From NCBI RefSeq assembly GCF_002929335.1, contig NZ_PJIL01000003.1, forward strand, positions 124,001-188,000: 64,000 nucleotides of DNA, given 5' to 3'. The first letter of the stretch is position 1. The number at the start of each line of letters is the position of its first letter. The position numbers and the translations under genes were made by a program. The DNA comes from Arthrobacter sp. Y81 (GTDB lineage: Bacteria; Actinomycetota; Actinomycetes; Actinomycetales; Micrococcaceae). Positions 42,284-51,518 of this stretch are shown piece by piece. Under the pieces are notes generated by a model. It searched no databases. It saw only the letters and a list, made by a program, of their open reading frames with translations, and was not told where the DNA came from.

Positions 42284-44962
42284 TTATCGCCTCGTGATGG
42301 CGTCCACGACGGCGGTGAGCGCCGCCGGTACCTTCGTGGCGTCCGTGCCGCCGCCCTGGGCAACGTCGTCCTTGCCGCCGCCGCCACCACCGAGGATTCC
42401 GGCCGCCAGACGGACCAGGGCGCCGGCCTTGACGCCCGCTGCGCGGGCTGCCTCGTTGGTGGCGACCAGGATCACGGGACGGTCGTTGCTCACACCGGCA
42501 ACCGCCACGGCGGCCGCCTCGGAGCCGAGACGGGTGCGCAGGTCGAGTGCGAGTCCGCGGAGGTCGTCAGCGCCGCTGACCTGTCCGGCGTCGTGCGCAA
42601 TGACCTTGACCCCGGCGGCATCCTTGGCGGTGCCGACCAGCTGCGCTGCGGCTGCGGTCAGCTGCACCTTGCGCAGGCGCTCCAGTTCCTTTTCAACGGT
42701 CTTGAGCTTGGTGAGGGTGGTGGCGATGCGGTCTGCAAGCAGGCCGGACGGGACCTTGAGCATTTCGGTGAGCTCCGTGACGAGCGCACGCTCGGCAGCG
42801 AGGTGCCGGAATGCCTCCATGCCCACAAAGGCCTCCACGCGGCGGTTTCCGGAACCCACGGACTGGTCGCCCAGCAGGGACAGGCTGCCGATGAGCGAGG
42901 TGTTGGCCACATGGGTGCCGCCGCAAAGCTCGCGGGACCAGGCGCCGTCGATCTCCACAACCCGGACTTCGTTGCCATAGTTCTCGCCGAAGAGCGCCAT
43001 GGCGCCGAGCGCCTTGGCCTCGGCAAGTGCCATGACCTTGGTATCCACCTGGAAGTTGTTCCGGATGGCGATGTTGGAGACTTCCTCGATCTCCGAGCGC
43101 GTTGCGGCGCTGAGGCCCTCGCCCCAGGCAAAGTCGAAGCGCAGGTAGCCCGCTTTGTTGTACGAGCCGCGCTGCAGGGCCTCCGGGCCGAGGATCTGGT
43201 GCAGGGCAGCATGCACGATGTGCGTCCCGGTGTGGGCCTGCTCCGCCGAGTGGCGCCGCTCGCGGTCCACGGCGGCCTGCACGAGGGAGTCAGCACCGAT
43301 TTCGCCCTCGCGGACAATTGCCTTGTGCACGCTCAGGCCCTTGACGGGCCGCTGGACGTCCAGGACCTCGACGACGAATCCGTCGCCCGTGATGAGTCCG
43401 GTATCGGCTGCCTGGCCGCCGGCCTCGGCATAGAACGGGGTCTCCGCCAGCACGAGCTCGATCTCCTCGCCCGTAGACGCCTGGGAAACCTTGCGGCCGC
43501 CGGCAAGGATGCCGCGGACCTTGGATTCGCCGGCAAGCTCGGTGTAGCCGGTGAAAACGGTCTCGCCCTCGGCCAGCAGCTCCTGGAAGGCACTGAGGTC
43601 CGCGTGCGAGCCCTTCTTGCCCTTGGCGTCGGCCTGGGCGCGCTGGCGCTGCTCCAGCATGAGCTTCCGGAACTCGGGCTCGTCAACCTTAAGGCCGGCT
43701 TCTTCCGCCATTTCCAGCGTCAGGTCGATCGGGAAACCGTAGGTGTCGTGCAAGGCAAAAGCGTCGGCGCCGGACAGCGGCTGGCCGGCTGCCTTGGAAT
43801 CCTTGACCGCGTCCTCGAGGCGGGCCGTGCCGGATGCGATGGTCCGCAGGAAGGCCTTCTCCTCGGCGTAGGCGATGCGGCTGATGCGGTCGAAGTCGGT
43901 CTCGACCACCGGGTAGACGCCCTTCATCGCGTCGCGGGATGCCGGGAGGAGGTCGGGCAGGCAGGCCTTTTCGACGCCGAGGAGCCGCATGGAGCGCACG
44001 GCACGGCGGATCAGGCGGCGCAGCACGTAGCCGCGGCCTTCGTTGGAGGGGGTCACGCCGTCGGCGATCAGCATCAGCGCGGACCGGATGTGGTCGGCCA
44101 CCACGCGCATCCGGACGTCGTCCGTGTGGTGCGGATCGTCGGCGGACTCGGCGGAGGTGTACTCCCGGCCGGACAGTGCCGCGGCCTTGTCGATCACGGG
44201 GCGGACCTGGTCGGTCTCGTACATGTTCTCGACATCCTGCAGGATCATTGCGAGGCGTTCCATGCCGAGGCCGGTGTCGATGTTCTTCTTGGGCAGTTCG
44301 CCGGTGATGTCGAAGTCCACCTTGGAGCGGACGTTGTCGATCTGGTACTGCATGAACACGAGGTTCCAGATTTCGACGTAGCGGTTCTCGTCGGCGATCG
44401 GGCCGCCCTCGACGCCGTACGACGGGCCGCGGTCGTAGTAGATCTCGGAGCAGGGGCCGGCGGGGCCGGGCTGGCCGGTGGACCAGTAGTTGTCGGCCTT
44501 GCCCATCCGCTGGATCCGTTCGGCGGGCATGCCCGTGTTCGTGAGCCAGAGCTGCTCGGCCTCGTCGTCCTCTTCATAGACGGTGACCCAGAGCTTCTCG
44601 GGCGGCAGGCCGTAGCCGCCGTCGTCAACTCCCGTGGTGAGCAGTTCCCAGGCGAACTTGATGGCGTCTTCCTTGAAGTAGTCGCCGAAGGAGAAGTTGC
44701 CGCACATCTGGAAGAAGGTGCCGTGGCGTGCCGTCTTGCCGACTTCCTCGATGTCGCCGGTCCGGATGCACTTCTGCACGCTGGTGGCGCGGTTGTAGGG
44801 CGCCTCTTCGCGGGCCGTCAGGTACGGAATGAACGGCACCATGCCGGCCACCGTGAACAGCAGGGAGGGGTCGCTGGAGACCAGGGATGCGGAGGGCACC
44901 GCCGTGTGTCCCTTGCTGACAAAAAAGTCGATCCAGCGCTTGGTGATCTCCTGCGACTTCAT
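42284..44962 (-). CDS. alaS: Alanyl-tRNA synthetase
   Basis: An 892-residue class II synthetase. Domains in order: catalytic core (ASLVSSDPSLLFTVAGMVPF near residue 25), tRNA-recognition helices, editing domain with HTGTHIVHAAL and CGGTHVANTSLIG (zinc ligands), and a C-Ala domain ending in the Gly-rich AAGILGGGGGGKDDVAQGG. It charges tRNA-Ala and clears Ser/Gly mischarging. Start ATG. Large antisense frames over this gene are shadows. Confidence 0.98.
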   Translation of the reverse strand: MKSQEITKRWIDFFVSKGHTAVPSASLVSSDPSLLFTVAGMVPFIPYLTAREEAPYNRATSVQKCIRTGDIEEVGKTARHGTFFQMCGNFSFGDYFKEDAIKFAWELLTTGVDDGGYGLPPEKLWVTVYEEDDEAEQLWLTNTGMPAERIQRMGKADNYWSTGQPGPAGPCSEIYYDRGPSYGVEGGPIADENRYVEIWNLVFMQYQIDNVRSKVDFDITGELPKKNIDTGLGMERLAMILQDVENMYETDQVRPVIDKAAALSGREYTSAESADDPHHTDDVRMRVVADHIRSALMLIADGVTPSNEGRGYVLRRLIRRAVRSMRLLGVEKACLPDLLPASRDAMKGVYPVVETDFDRISRIAYAEEKAFLRTIASGTARLEDAVKDSKAAGQPLSGADAFALHDTYGFPIDLTLEMAEEAGLKVDEPEFRKLMLEQRQRAQADAKGKKGSHADLSAFQELLAEGETVFTGYTELAGESKVRGILAGGRKVSQASTGEEIELVLAETPFYAEAGGQAADTGLITGDGFVVEVLDVQRPVKGLSVHKAIVREGEIGADSLVQAAVDRERRHSAEQAHTGTHIVHAALHQILGPEALQRGSYNKAGYLRFDFAWGEGLSAATRSEIEEVSNIAIRNNFQVDTKVMALAEAKALGAMALFGENYGNEVRVVEIDGAWSRELCGGTHVANTSLIGSLSLLGDQSVGSGNRRVEAFVGMEAFRHLAAERALVTELTEMLKVPSGLLADRIATTLTKLKTVEKELERLRKVQLTAAAAQLVGTAKDAAGVKVIAHDAGQVSGADDLRGLALDLRTRLGSEAAAVAVAGVSNDRPVILVATNEAARAAGVKAGALVRLAAGILGGGGGGKDDVAQGGGTDATKVPAALTAVVDAITRR

Positions 44963-45169
44963 AACCTGGTTACTTACCCTTCTTGGTGTACTGCGTGTAG
45001 TTCTGATGCGTATGGGTCAGATGCGTGAGGTCACGCAAACGCGTGGGGCTGCCTGGGCATCTGCGGTGGCATCTGCCGGGGCTGCCGGTTTAATTCTCCC
45101 CCACTGGGGGCGGTGCGGTGTCCGCGCCCGGACACCGGACTGGCTGCGGGCCTGTCCTGGTGGAGGGCG

Positions 45170-45400
45170 CTAGCGCCGCGCCACGTCCTGGCTGTCGATG
45201 CCCAGGGCTGTCCGCAGCTCGGTTTCGCGCTCCTGCATTCCGTCCCGCACGGCGTCCGCGAAGTCGTAGATGCCGTCAGCCAGGCGGCCCACCGCCCGGT
45301 TCAGGCCTTCGGGCCCAAGAGTGGACTGCGCCTCGGTGATTTTGCGGAACGCGATGACGCCGATGGCGACGCCGATTCCCATCCAGAGAATTCTTTTCAT
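45170..45400 (-). CDS. Small membrane-anchored protein, DUF6167-like
   Basis: A 76-residue protein with an N-terminal hydrophobic helix (MKRILWMGIGVAIGVIAF) and a soluble helical part. The ATG at 45400 has a GGAGAG site 6 nt upstream, so I prefer it to the longer frame starting at 45478, which overlaps the preceding gene. In Actinobacteria small proteins like this sit between alaS and a DUF948 protein. Function unknown. Confidence 0.8.
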   Translation of the reverse strand: MKRILWMGIGVAIGVIAFRKITEAQSTLGPEGLNRAVGRLADGIYDFADAVRDGMQERETELRTALGIDSQDVARR

Positions 45401-45419
45401 TGAGTGCTCTCCGTCTGGA

Positions 45420-45794
45420 TTAGCGGCTGCGGCGGCCGGTGGCGGGTTTCTTGCGGGCTGACAGGGCGGAGCGGACACCGTAGCTGAAGGCTGCCACCTT
45501 GATCAGCGGGGATCCCACCGTCGCGGCCACGAGTGACGAGAGCGCGGAGATGTTGGCTGAGGCGTCCGAGACGTTGGACGAGATGCCGTCAACCTTTTTC
45601 AGCTGCTGGTTGGTGGTGGAAACCGTGGCCGTGACTTCGTCCATGAGTGGCGTGGCGCCGTCGCTGATTGCGCGGATGGACGTCCGGACTTCGTCAAAAA
45701 CCCGTCCGAGCTTCAGGATCGGCACGGCGAGGATCAGCACGAGGAGCGCAAACACCCCTGCCGCGATCAGGCCGGCAATATCGCCACCAGACAT
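45420..45794 (-). CDS. DUF948-family membrane protein
   Basis: A 124-residue protein with an N-terminal transmembrane helix (IAGLIAAGVFALLVLILAVP) and then a helical, heptad-like region (VRTSIRAISDGATPLMDEV) resembling methyl-accepting or LEA-type coiled coils, ending in a basic tail. The family is membrane-bound and uncharacterised. It precedes the DUF6167-like gene by 19 bp and is transcribed with alaS. Confidence 0.85.
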   Translation of the reverse strand: MSGGDIAGLIAAGVFALLVLILAVPILKLGRVFDEVRTSIRAISDGATPLMDEVTATVSTTNQQLKKVDGISSNVSDASANISALSSLVAATVGSPLIKVAAFSYGVRSALSARKKPATGRRSR

Positions 45795-45884
45795 AGACGT
45801 TCATCTCCTTGTGATTCCGTGGACTGCTGCGGGTTCCGCGGCGGCATCATGGCCGCTGTCGCGGAAGTCCCCCCAGTACCTTAC

Positions 45885-45926
45885 ATACAAAGAAGCCCGC
45901 GGCGCTTGCCACGGGCTTCTTTGTAT
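45885..45926 (-). terminator. Terminator after rpsD
   Basis: A perfect 15-bp stem (45885-45899 with 45912-45926), 13 bp after the rpsD stop. The stem base is A/T-rich, giving an intrinsic-terminator shape on both strands. It isolates rpsD from the DUF948-alaS operon. Confidence 0.82.
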
Positions 45927-45939
45927 ACGCTGCTGGTAT

Positions 45940-46566
45940 TTAGCGTGCGTAGAATTCGACGACGAGCTGCTCTTCGCAGGTTACGGGAACCTCGGAGCGC
46001 TTCGGGCGACGAACCAGGCGTGCCTGCAGGGCGTCAAGCTTGACGTCCAGGTAGGCCGGAACCTGGGGCAGGACGTCGCGGTGTGCGCCGGCCGCTGCAA
46101 CCTGGAACGGAGGCATGGTTTCGCTGCGGCTGTGAACGTGGACCAGCTGGCCCTCGCCGACGCGGAAGGACGGGCGGTCAACGCGGATGCCGTCAACCAG
46201 GATGTGGCGGTGCACAACCAGCTGGCGGGCCTGGGCGATGGTGCGGGCGAAGCCGGCACGCAGCACGAGGGCGTCGAGACGCATTTCGAGCAGTTCGATC
46301 AGGTTTTCACCGGTCAGGCCCTTGGTGCGGCGTGCTTCTTCGAAGGCACGGGTCATCTGGGCTTCGCGGATGCCGTACTGGGCACGCAGACGCTGCTTTT
46401 CGCGCAGACGTACGGCGTAGTCGGAGTCCTGCTTCTTGCGGGCACGGCCATGCTCACCGGGGCCGTACGGGCGGCGCTCCATGTACTTGGCGGCCTTGGG
46501 GGTCAGAGCAATGCCGAGTGCACGCGAAAGGCGTGCGGTACGGCGAGCACGAGTGTTGTTAGCCAC
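45940..46566 (-). CDS. rpsD: 30S ribosomal protein S4
   Basis: A 208-residue protein without the zinc cysteines of the C+ form. The S4 RNA-binding domain is visible as MRLDALVLRAGFARTIAQAR and VVHRHILVDGIRVDRPSF. Begins MANNTRARRTARLSRALGIA. GTG start with GGAAGGA upstream. It is monocistronic in appearance, away from the ribosomal-protein operons as is usual in actinobacteria with this synteny. S4 initiates small-subunit assembly. Confidence 0.98.
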   Translation of the reverse strand: MANNTRARRTARLSRALGIALTPKAAKYMERRPYGPGEHGRARKKQDSDYAVRLREKQRLRAQYGIREAQMTRAFEEARRTKGLTGENLIELLEMRLDALVLRAGFARTIAQARQLVVHRHILVDGIRVDRPSFRVGEGQLVHVHSRSETMPPFQVAAAGAHRDVLPQVPAYLDVKLDALQARLVRRPKRSEVPVTCEEQLVVEFYAR

Positions 46567-46732
46567 TTGTGTCCTTCCAATATCTGCGGTGTGTCAGTGT
46601 TACTGGCCTCCACGATGGAGAGCATCGGCCAACCGCTGCCTTTTGCTACTGGGCACAGGGCATAACCACACCACAGCATGAAATGCTGAAAATCAGTGGA
46701 TTGTGCGTCCGTGCCTTGCCAGACAACGAACA

Positions 46733-46741
46733 ATCCTACCA
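46733..46741 (-). promoter_or_regulatory. Candidate extended -10 for rpsD
   Basis: TGGTAGGAT on the minus strand (TGn plus TAGGAT) about 170 nt upstream of rpsD, leaving a long leader that contains the small hairpin CAGCATgaaATGCTG. No -35 stands out. Weak evidence. Confidence 0.32.
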
Positions 46742-46798
46742 CGATGAGGCCTGCGGCCCTGATCGGCCGGAGCCAGGTCAGGGCGCTACGGTCAGGGC

Positions 46799-46862
46799 AC
46801 TGTCAGATGCCGGCGCAGTCAGATGAGGGCGCAGTCAGATGCCGGCGCAGTCAGATCCGGGC
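46799..46862. repeat. Four tandem 16-bp repeats
   Basis: Four adjacent 16-bp units of the type GCAGTCAGATGCCGGC (46799-46814, 46815-46830, 46831-46846, 46847-46862) with 1-4 differences each. The last unit includes the cupin stop codon. A related GGTCAGGGC lies just before the first. No spacers, so this is a simple tandem repeat, not a CRISPR. Confidence 0.75.
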
Positions 46863-47249
46863 GTGGACACCGCGGCTGGACGGCCGGCCGAAGGAGGCGG
46901 CACCCAGGAACTCCACGGCAACGAACGGCTCGGACCCCACCACCCACTCATCGTGGCCGGGCGGGAGTGTGTAGGTGTCGTTGGCGTGGATCGTGGAACG
47001 GACGCCGTCGGCGGTTTCCACTTCCAGGACCCCGGAGACACAGAATCCGAGATGGTTGTGCTGGCAGAAGTCCGTCTTCTCGAAGGGCTTGCTGCTCTCC
47101 GACCACCGCCAGCCCGGATTGAGAATCAGACGGGCCACCGAGTAGTCGTTGACGGTGACAAGATCAAACTCCGCCTTGTCGGGGCAACGCTTCTTGTCCG
47201 GGATGTCAAAGGATTTTACGGACAGTGCTGTGACGAAATTTACGGACAT
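46851..47249 (-). CDS. Cupin-domain protein
   Basis: A 132-residue single-domain cupin. Motif 1 is seen around FCQHNHLGFCVSGVLEV and motif 2 around LPPGHDEWVVGSEPFVAVEF; His and Glu positions allow a metal site, but not all canonical ligands are clear. Enzyme or sensor role cannot be told. It stands alone between rpsD and rarA, with 223 bp upstream that probably hold its promoter. A tandem repeat begins in its stop codon. Confidence 0.8.
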   Translation of the reverse strand: MSVNFVTALSVKSFDIPDKKRCPDKAEFDLVTVNDYSVARLILNPGWRWSESSKPFEKTDFCQHNHLGFCVSGVLEVETADGVRSTIHANDTYTLPPGHDEWVVGSEPFVAVEFLGAASFGRPSSRGVHARI

Positions 47250-47472
47250 AGGACACTACCTGGGAACTGGGAAGAGGGCGCATGGAGGTGGTGCCGGGCT
47301 TGTGTTGTGCCAGCCCCGACCTGGGGCCTGAGTGTACGAACAACCGGCATTTTTGCTGATGTCCCCCCTCAAGGCACGCACGTTCAACAGATCCGTGCTG
47401 ACGTAATTCAACGTTAGCCCTCCGCCGCCGGAAGTCAACGGGTAACGCCCGGGAGCGTTCGGACGGGGCCGG

Positions 47473-48897
47473 TCAGCCGCCGCGGATGATCTTCCGCAGC
47501 CGCTCCAGCCGGGTGGAAATCTCGCGTTCGGCACCATTGGCGGTTGGCTGGTAGTAGTCCCGGCCGACCAGGTCATCCGGCGGATATTGCTGCGTGGCAA
47601 CGGCATGCGGGGCGTCGTGCGCGTACTTGTAGCCCTGCCCGTGCCCGAGCTGTTTGGATCCCGGGTAGTGCGCGTCCCGCAGGTGGGCGGGGATGCCGTT
47701 GCCCAGGCCGGCCCGGACGTCTGCGGTGGCCTTGTTGATGCCCATGTATGCGGCGTTGGACTTCGGGGCCGTTGCCAGGTGGACCACGGCTTCAGCCAGC
47801 ACGATGCGACCTTCGGGCATGCCGATCAGCTGCACGGCCTGGGCAGCGGCAACGGCGGTCTGCAAGGCCGTGGGGTCGGCCATGCCAACATCCTCCGCGG
47901 CCGAAATCACGATGCGGCGGGCGATGAATCGGGGGTCCTCCCCCGCTTCCAGCATGCGCGCGAGGTAATGCAGTGCTGCATCGACGTCGGAGCCCCGAAT
48001 GGATTTGATGAAGGCGCTGGCTACGTCGTAGTGCTGGTCCCCTGCCCGGTCGTACCTGACGGCTGCAACATCGAGGGCGCGTTCGGTGTGCCGCAGTTCC
48101 ACGGTGACGGGGCCGTCGTCGGCGTCGTCGGCATCCCCGAAAGCCACGCCCGCCGCCGCCTCCAGCGCCGTGAGAGCGCGGCGCGCGTCGCCGCCGGACA
48201 ACCGGACCAGGTGGGCCAGCGCTTCATCGCTGAGCTCCACTTTCCCGTTCAGTCCGCGGGCATCGGTCACGGCCCGCTGGACCAGGCCCTCTACGTCCGC
48301 ATCCGTCAGTGGGCGGAGCGTCAGCAGCAGCGACCGGGATAGCAGCGGCGAGACGACGGAAAAGGACGGATTCTCCGTGGTGGCGGCAACCAGCACCACC
48401 CAGCGGTTTTCAACGCCGGGCAGCAGCGCGTCCTGCTGGGCCTTGTTGAACCGGTGGATCTCGTCGAGGAAAAGGACAGTGGTGGTTTTGTAGAGGTCCC
48501 TCGCGGTGAGCGCTTCGTCCATGACGCGCCGCACGTCCTTCACGCCCGCCGTGATGGCGGAGAGCTCCACGAACTTCCGGCCGGGGCCCTTGGCGATCAC
48601 ATGGGCCAGCGTGGTCTTGCCGGTTCCCGGCGGACCCCACAGGATGAGCGACGTCGGTCCGGCCGGTCCGGCGGAGTCGGCCCCGGCGCCGGCCGCCAGC
48701 TGCCGCAACGGGGACCCCTGTCCCAGCAGGTGTTGCTGGCCCACCACGTCGTCGAGGGTGCGGGGCCGCATCCGGACCGCCAAGGGGCTCCGGGGCCGCG
48801 CCCGTCCGGCGTCCGGCCCGGAAACCGCCGAACCGGACGGCGCCGCTGTCCCGCCGTCGTCGTCGTTATCCGGCCCCTGGCCAAAGAGATCATCCAC
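47473..48897 (-). CDS. rarA: Replication-associated recombination protein A (MgsA/RarA AAA+ ATPase)
   Basis: A 474-residue clamp-loader-like ATPase. Walker [19 protein letters not shown] near residue 88; Walker [17 protein letters not shown]; sensor 1: [12 protein letters not shown]. The C-terminal tetramerisation region contains [13 protein letters not shown] and [14 protein letters not shown]. RarA acts at stalled forks. The GTG start has no Shine-Dalgarno but a TAGCCT hexamer 6 nt upstream, suggesting a leaderless message. An N-terminal segment of about 45 residues includes a Pro/Arg/Ser-rich linker. Confidence 0.96.
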   Translation of the reverse strand: MDDLFGQGPDNDDDGGTAAPSGSAVSGPDAGRARPRSPLAVRMRPRTLDDVVGQQHLLGQGSPLRQLAAGAGADSAGPAGPTSLILWGPPGTGKTTLAHVIAKGPGRKFVELSAITAGVKDVRRVMDEALTARDLYKTTTVLFLDEIHRFNKAQQDALLPGVENRWVVLVAATTENPSFSVVSPLLSRSLLLTLRPLTDADVEGLVQRAVTDARGLNGKVELSDEALAHLVRLSGGDARRALTALEAAAGVAFGDADDADDGPVTVELRHTERALDVAAVRYDRAGDQHYDVASAFIKSIRGSDVDAALHYLARMLEAGEDPRFIARRIVISAAEDVGMADPTALQTAVAAAQAVQLIGMPEGRIVLAEAVVHLATAPKSNAAYMGINKATADVRAGLGNGIPAHLRDAHYPGSKQLGHGQGYKYAHDAPHAVATQQYPPDDLVGRDYYQPTANGAEREISTRLERLRKIIRGG

Positions 48898-48903
48898 ATA
48901 GAT

Positions 48904-48909
48904 AGGCTA
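48904..48909 (-). promoter_or_regulatory. -10 element of a likely leaderless rarA transcript
   Basis: TAGCCT on the minus strand, ending 6 nt before the GTG at 48897, in the 52-bp divergent gap shared with the acVLRF1 gene. Confidence 0.42.
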
Positions 48910-48949
48910 CTTCTAGTTCAATGACCGCACAGACAACGGAGACCACGCG

Positions 48950-49597
48950 ATGCCCACCCCAGAGTCCCGAGTGGCGTTTGTCTCCGGCGCCCGGCTGCCG
49001 GGGTGGGTGGAGCGCTTCGCCGCAAGCCACGGCACCCTCACGGAGGAAGAGCCCGACGGCGGCCTCCGCCTCGCCGCGGCCGACGGCGCCGTGGCGCTGC
49101 TGCAGGCCCCTTGGCCGGCGGACGGCCGGCCCGGGGCAGGAACCGACGCGGTGTCGCGGCTCGCGTCGCTGGCGGCGCAGTCCCGCACGCTCGGGTTGGT
49201 GCTTGTCCGCCGCGGCGGCTATTCCGTGGCGGTGGTCCGTGACGGCGCCGCCCTGGCATCCAAGACGGGAACCCGCCACGTGCAGTCCAGGACTGCGGCC
49301 GGCGGCTGGTCCCAGCAGCGTTTCGCCCGGCGGCGCGCCAACCAGGCGGATGCCCTCGTGGAGGCGGTCGCGGAGCACGCCGGCCGGATCTTCGGCGGCC
49401 ACCGGATCGAGTACCTGGCGCCTGGCGGTGACCGCACGCTGGCGGAGCAGGTTCTCGCCGAACCCGTGCTGAAACGCTACGCGGCACTGACCCGGCTGCC
49501 GTTCCTGGACGTTCCGGATCCCCGCGCCTCCGTGCTCAAGCGGGCGGCCGCAGACCTGTGTTCGGTGCGCATCCTGGTGACCGACCCGCCGGTTTAA
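48950..49597 (+). CDS. acVLRF1-family peptidyl-tRNA hydrolase
   Basis: A 215-residue eRF1/Vms1-like protein. The diagnostic loop is RTAAGGWSQQRFARRRANQ near residues 115-133, in which a Gln following Gly-Gly-x-Ser is the catalytic residue of Vms1/ANKZF1-type enzymes. These release nascent chains from peptidyl-tRNA on split, stalled ribosomes; the actinobacterial branch is named acVLRF1. The ATG has an ACGGAG site. Divergent from rarA with a 52-bp gap. Confidence 0.85.
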   Translation: MPTPESRVAFVSGARLPGWVERFAASHGTLTEEEPDGGLRLAAADGAVALLQAPWPADGRPGAGTDAVSRLASLAAQSRTLGLVLVRRGGYSVAVVRDGAALASKTGTRHVQSRTAAGGWSQQRFARRRANQADALVEAVAEHAGRIFGGHRIEYLAPGGDRTLAEQVLAEPVLKRYAALTRLPFLDVPDPRASVLKRAAADLCSVRILVTDPPV

Positions 49598-49646
49598 CCC
49601 CGCGGCCGCCGTGCTGCGTCCCCGTCCGCAGCCCGGGCACCATTTC

Positions 49647-49703
49647 GACGGTTCCGTGCCGTCTCGACGCCGCAGCGGGACGTCGAGTGCGCAGGGAACC
49701 GTC
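49647..49703. terminator. Nested stem-loop between converging genes
   Basis: A perfect 9-bp outer pair (49647-49655 with 49695-49703) encloses a perfect 7-bp inner pair (49663-49669 with 49681-49687). It sits in the 160-bp gap where the acVLRF1 gene meets the minus-strand flavoprotein gene, so it may be a bidirectional terminator. There is no good U-tract on either strand. Confidence 0.45.
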
Positions 49704-49757
49704 TAAACGGACGCCGCTACTCGCACTCACCGATTCGGACGTCTCCGGCCCGTCGCC

Positions 49758-51518
49758 CTAGCCGGCTTCCACGCCGGCCCCGCGGTCCACACCGCGGGCA
49801 GCCGCGAGCCTGCCGATGTCGCGGCCCGCCCGGTAGCCGAACACGAGGGCAGGCCCAATGTGCGAGCCGTAGCCCGGGTAGCCGCCGCCGAAAACGCTCA
49901 CCGCGGCTGCGCCGACGGCAAGGAGGCCCGGGATGGCCGTTCCCTCGGCGGTGACAGCTTCGGACCGCTCGTTGACGCCGACTCCGGCGAAGGTGCCCAG
50001 GTCGCCCATCTGGATCTTCGCGGCGTAATACGGGCCCTTGCCGACCGGGGCGAGGTTCGGATTCGGCTTGTGTTCAAGGTCGCCCCGGAAGTGGTTGTAC
50101 AGCGTGGAGCCTCGGCCAAACGCCGGATCCTCACCGCGCTCCGCTCCCGGATTAAACTCAGCCACGGTCGCCGCGAGGCCCGTGGGGTCGATGCCGAGCT
50201 TTCCGGACAGTTCCGCCAGGGTGTCCGCCTTGACCAGGTACCCGGCCCGGTAGAAATAGCCGCGGGGCATCGGCCAGGGCTTGGCGTAGCCGATGCCGTA
50301 TTTGTGCATTGTCTTCGCGTCGCCGATCACGTATCCAAACGTCTTGTCCTCGTCCTTGTTGTGCCCGATCATGGCTCCGCCGAAGTCGTGGTAGCTCAGC
50401 GCCTCGTTTCCGAAGCGCTTGCCGTGACGGTCGACGGCGATCAGGCCGGGCAGTCCGATCGCCCGCAGGTGCGGAAAGAGCCGCTGCTTGCCGTTGAGGT
50501 ACTTGAACACGGTCACCGGGGCCCAGGAGCCCACGCTGAACACCGAATCGTCGATGTGCCCGCCGGCACTGATCGCCAGGGTGGCGGCATCCCCTCCGTG
50601 GCCCACGGTCGGCGTGAAGTGGTTGTCGCCGTCGGCGTCGTGCGGAAAATACTGCTGCCGCAGTTCCTTGTTGCCGGAAAAGCCGCCGGCGGCGAGGATC
50701 ACGCCGAGCCGGGCCGTCACCGTGGCGGCATGCTCACCGCCGATCACGGCGCCCGTGATGGTTCCGGCGTCGTCGCGGGTCAGTGAAACGGCGGGTGAAG
50801 AATTCCACAGGCGCACGCCCAGGTCACCGGCGCTCTTGACCATCCGGGTCATCAGGGCGTTGCCGTTGGAGCGGAGGACGGGACGCTTGTACCGGGCGGC
50901 GTCGGCCCACGTGCGCAGCAGCTTCTTCGCCACATAGACGAACGAACTGATCGACTGGTTCACGTGGAAGAACTCGTTGATGTCGGGTCCGACCTGGGGC
51001 ATATAGCCGAACACGGTGTAGGAACTCATGTACGGCTGCATCAGGAGCCGCTTGTCCCCGAGCGCCCGTGCGTCAACATCCTGGGGCAGGATGGCACGGC
51101 CGGACAGCTTGGCCCCCGGCAGGTCCATCTGATAGTCCGGGGATTTCTCCGGGTAGGTGAACTTGACCTCGGTTTCGTTCTCGAAAAAGGAGATCGCCTC
51201 AGGCACGGTATCCAGGAAGTCCCTGACGCCTGCTTCGTTGAACGTCTCCGGGGCAAGGCTTTTCAGGTATGTCTCGGCGTCCTCCCGGGTGTCCCCCTGC
51301 GCCACGCCCTGCTTGTTGCCGGGGACCCATGCCCAGCCGGCGGAAATGGCGGTGGTTCCGCCGAAGTACTGCTCCTTTTCCGCAACGATCACGGTCAAGC
51401 CCTGCGAAGCGGCTTTCAGCGCTGCGGCCATCCCGGCCACGCCGGAGCCGATGACGAGGACATCACAGACAGTCTCGCTCCTGGTTCCTGCCGTGCCAAT
51501 GGTTCCTGTCTTGCTCAT
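49758..51518 (-). CDS. FAD-dependent dehydrogenase, 3-ketosteroid delta-1-dehydrogenase-like (A)
   Basis: A 586-residue flavoprotein of the fumarate reductase/KstD superfamily. FAD motif: VLVIGSGVAGMAAALKAASQ near residue 20; TTAISAGWAWVPGN follows. The C-terminal GGGYPGYGSHIGPALVFGYR carries Tyr-Pro-Gly-x-Gly, matching the Tyr487/Gly491 pair of KstD that assists enolisation of the substrate ketone; fumarate reductases lack it. The ATG at 51518 was chosen; the frame is open further but overlaps the IclR gene. Divergent from IclR by 135 bp. Substrate unknown. Confidence 0.88.
   Translation of the reverse strand: MSKTGTIGTAGTRSETVCDVLVIGSGVAGMAAALKAASQGLTVIVAEKEQYFGGTTAISAGWAWVPGNKQGVAQGDTREDAETYLKSLAPETFNEAGVRDFLDTVPEAISFFENETEVKFTYPEKSPDYQMDLPGAKLSGRAILPQDVDARALGDKRLLMQPYMSSYTVFGYMPQVGPDINEFFHVNQSISSFVYVAKKLLRTWADAARYKRPVLRSNGNALMTRMVKSAGDLGVRLWNSSPAVSLTRDDAGTITGAVIGGEHAATVTARLGVILAAGGFSGNKELRQQYFPHDADGDNHFTPTVGHGGDAATLAISAGGHIDDSVFSVGSWAPVTVFKYLNGKQRLFPHLRAIGLPGLIAVDRHGKRFGNEALSYHDFGGAMIGHNKDEDKTFGYVIGDAKTMHKYGIGYAKPWPMPRGYFYRAGYLVKADTLAELSGKLGIDPTGLAATVAEFNPGAERGEDPAFGRGSTLYNHFRGDLEHKPNPNLAPVGKGPYYAAKIQMGDLGTFAGVGVNERSEAVTAEGTAIPGLLAVGAAAVSVFGGGYPGYGSHIGPALVFGYRAGRDIGRLAAARGVDRGAGVEAG

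Noticed and set aside
46799..46862. Possible CRISPR array
   Set aside because: Units are 16 bp, directly adjacent and imperfect, with no spacers and no cas genes in the window.
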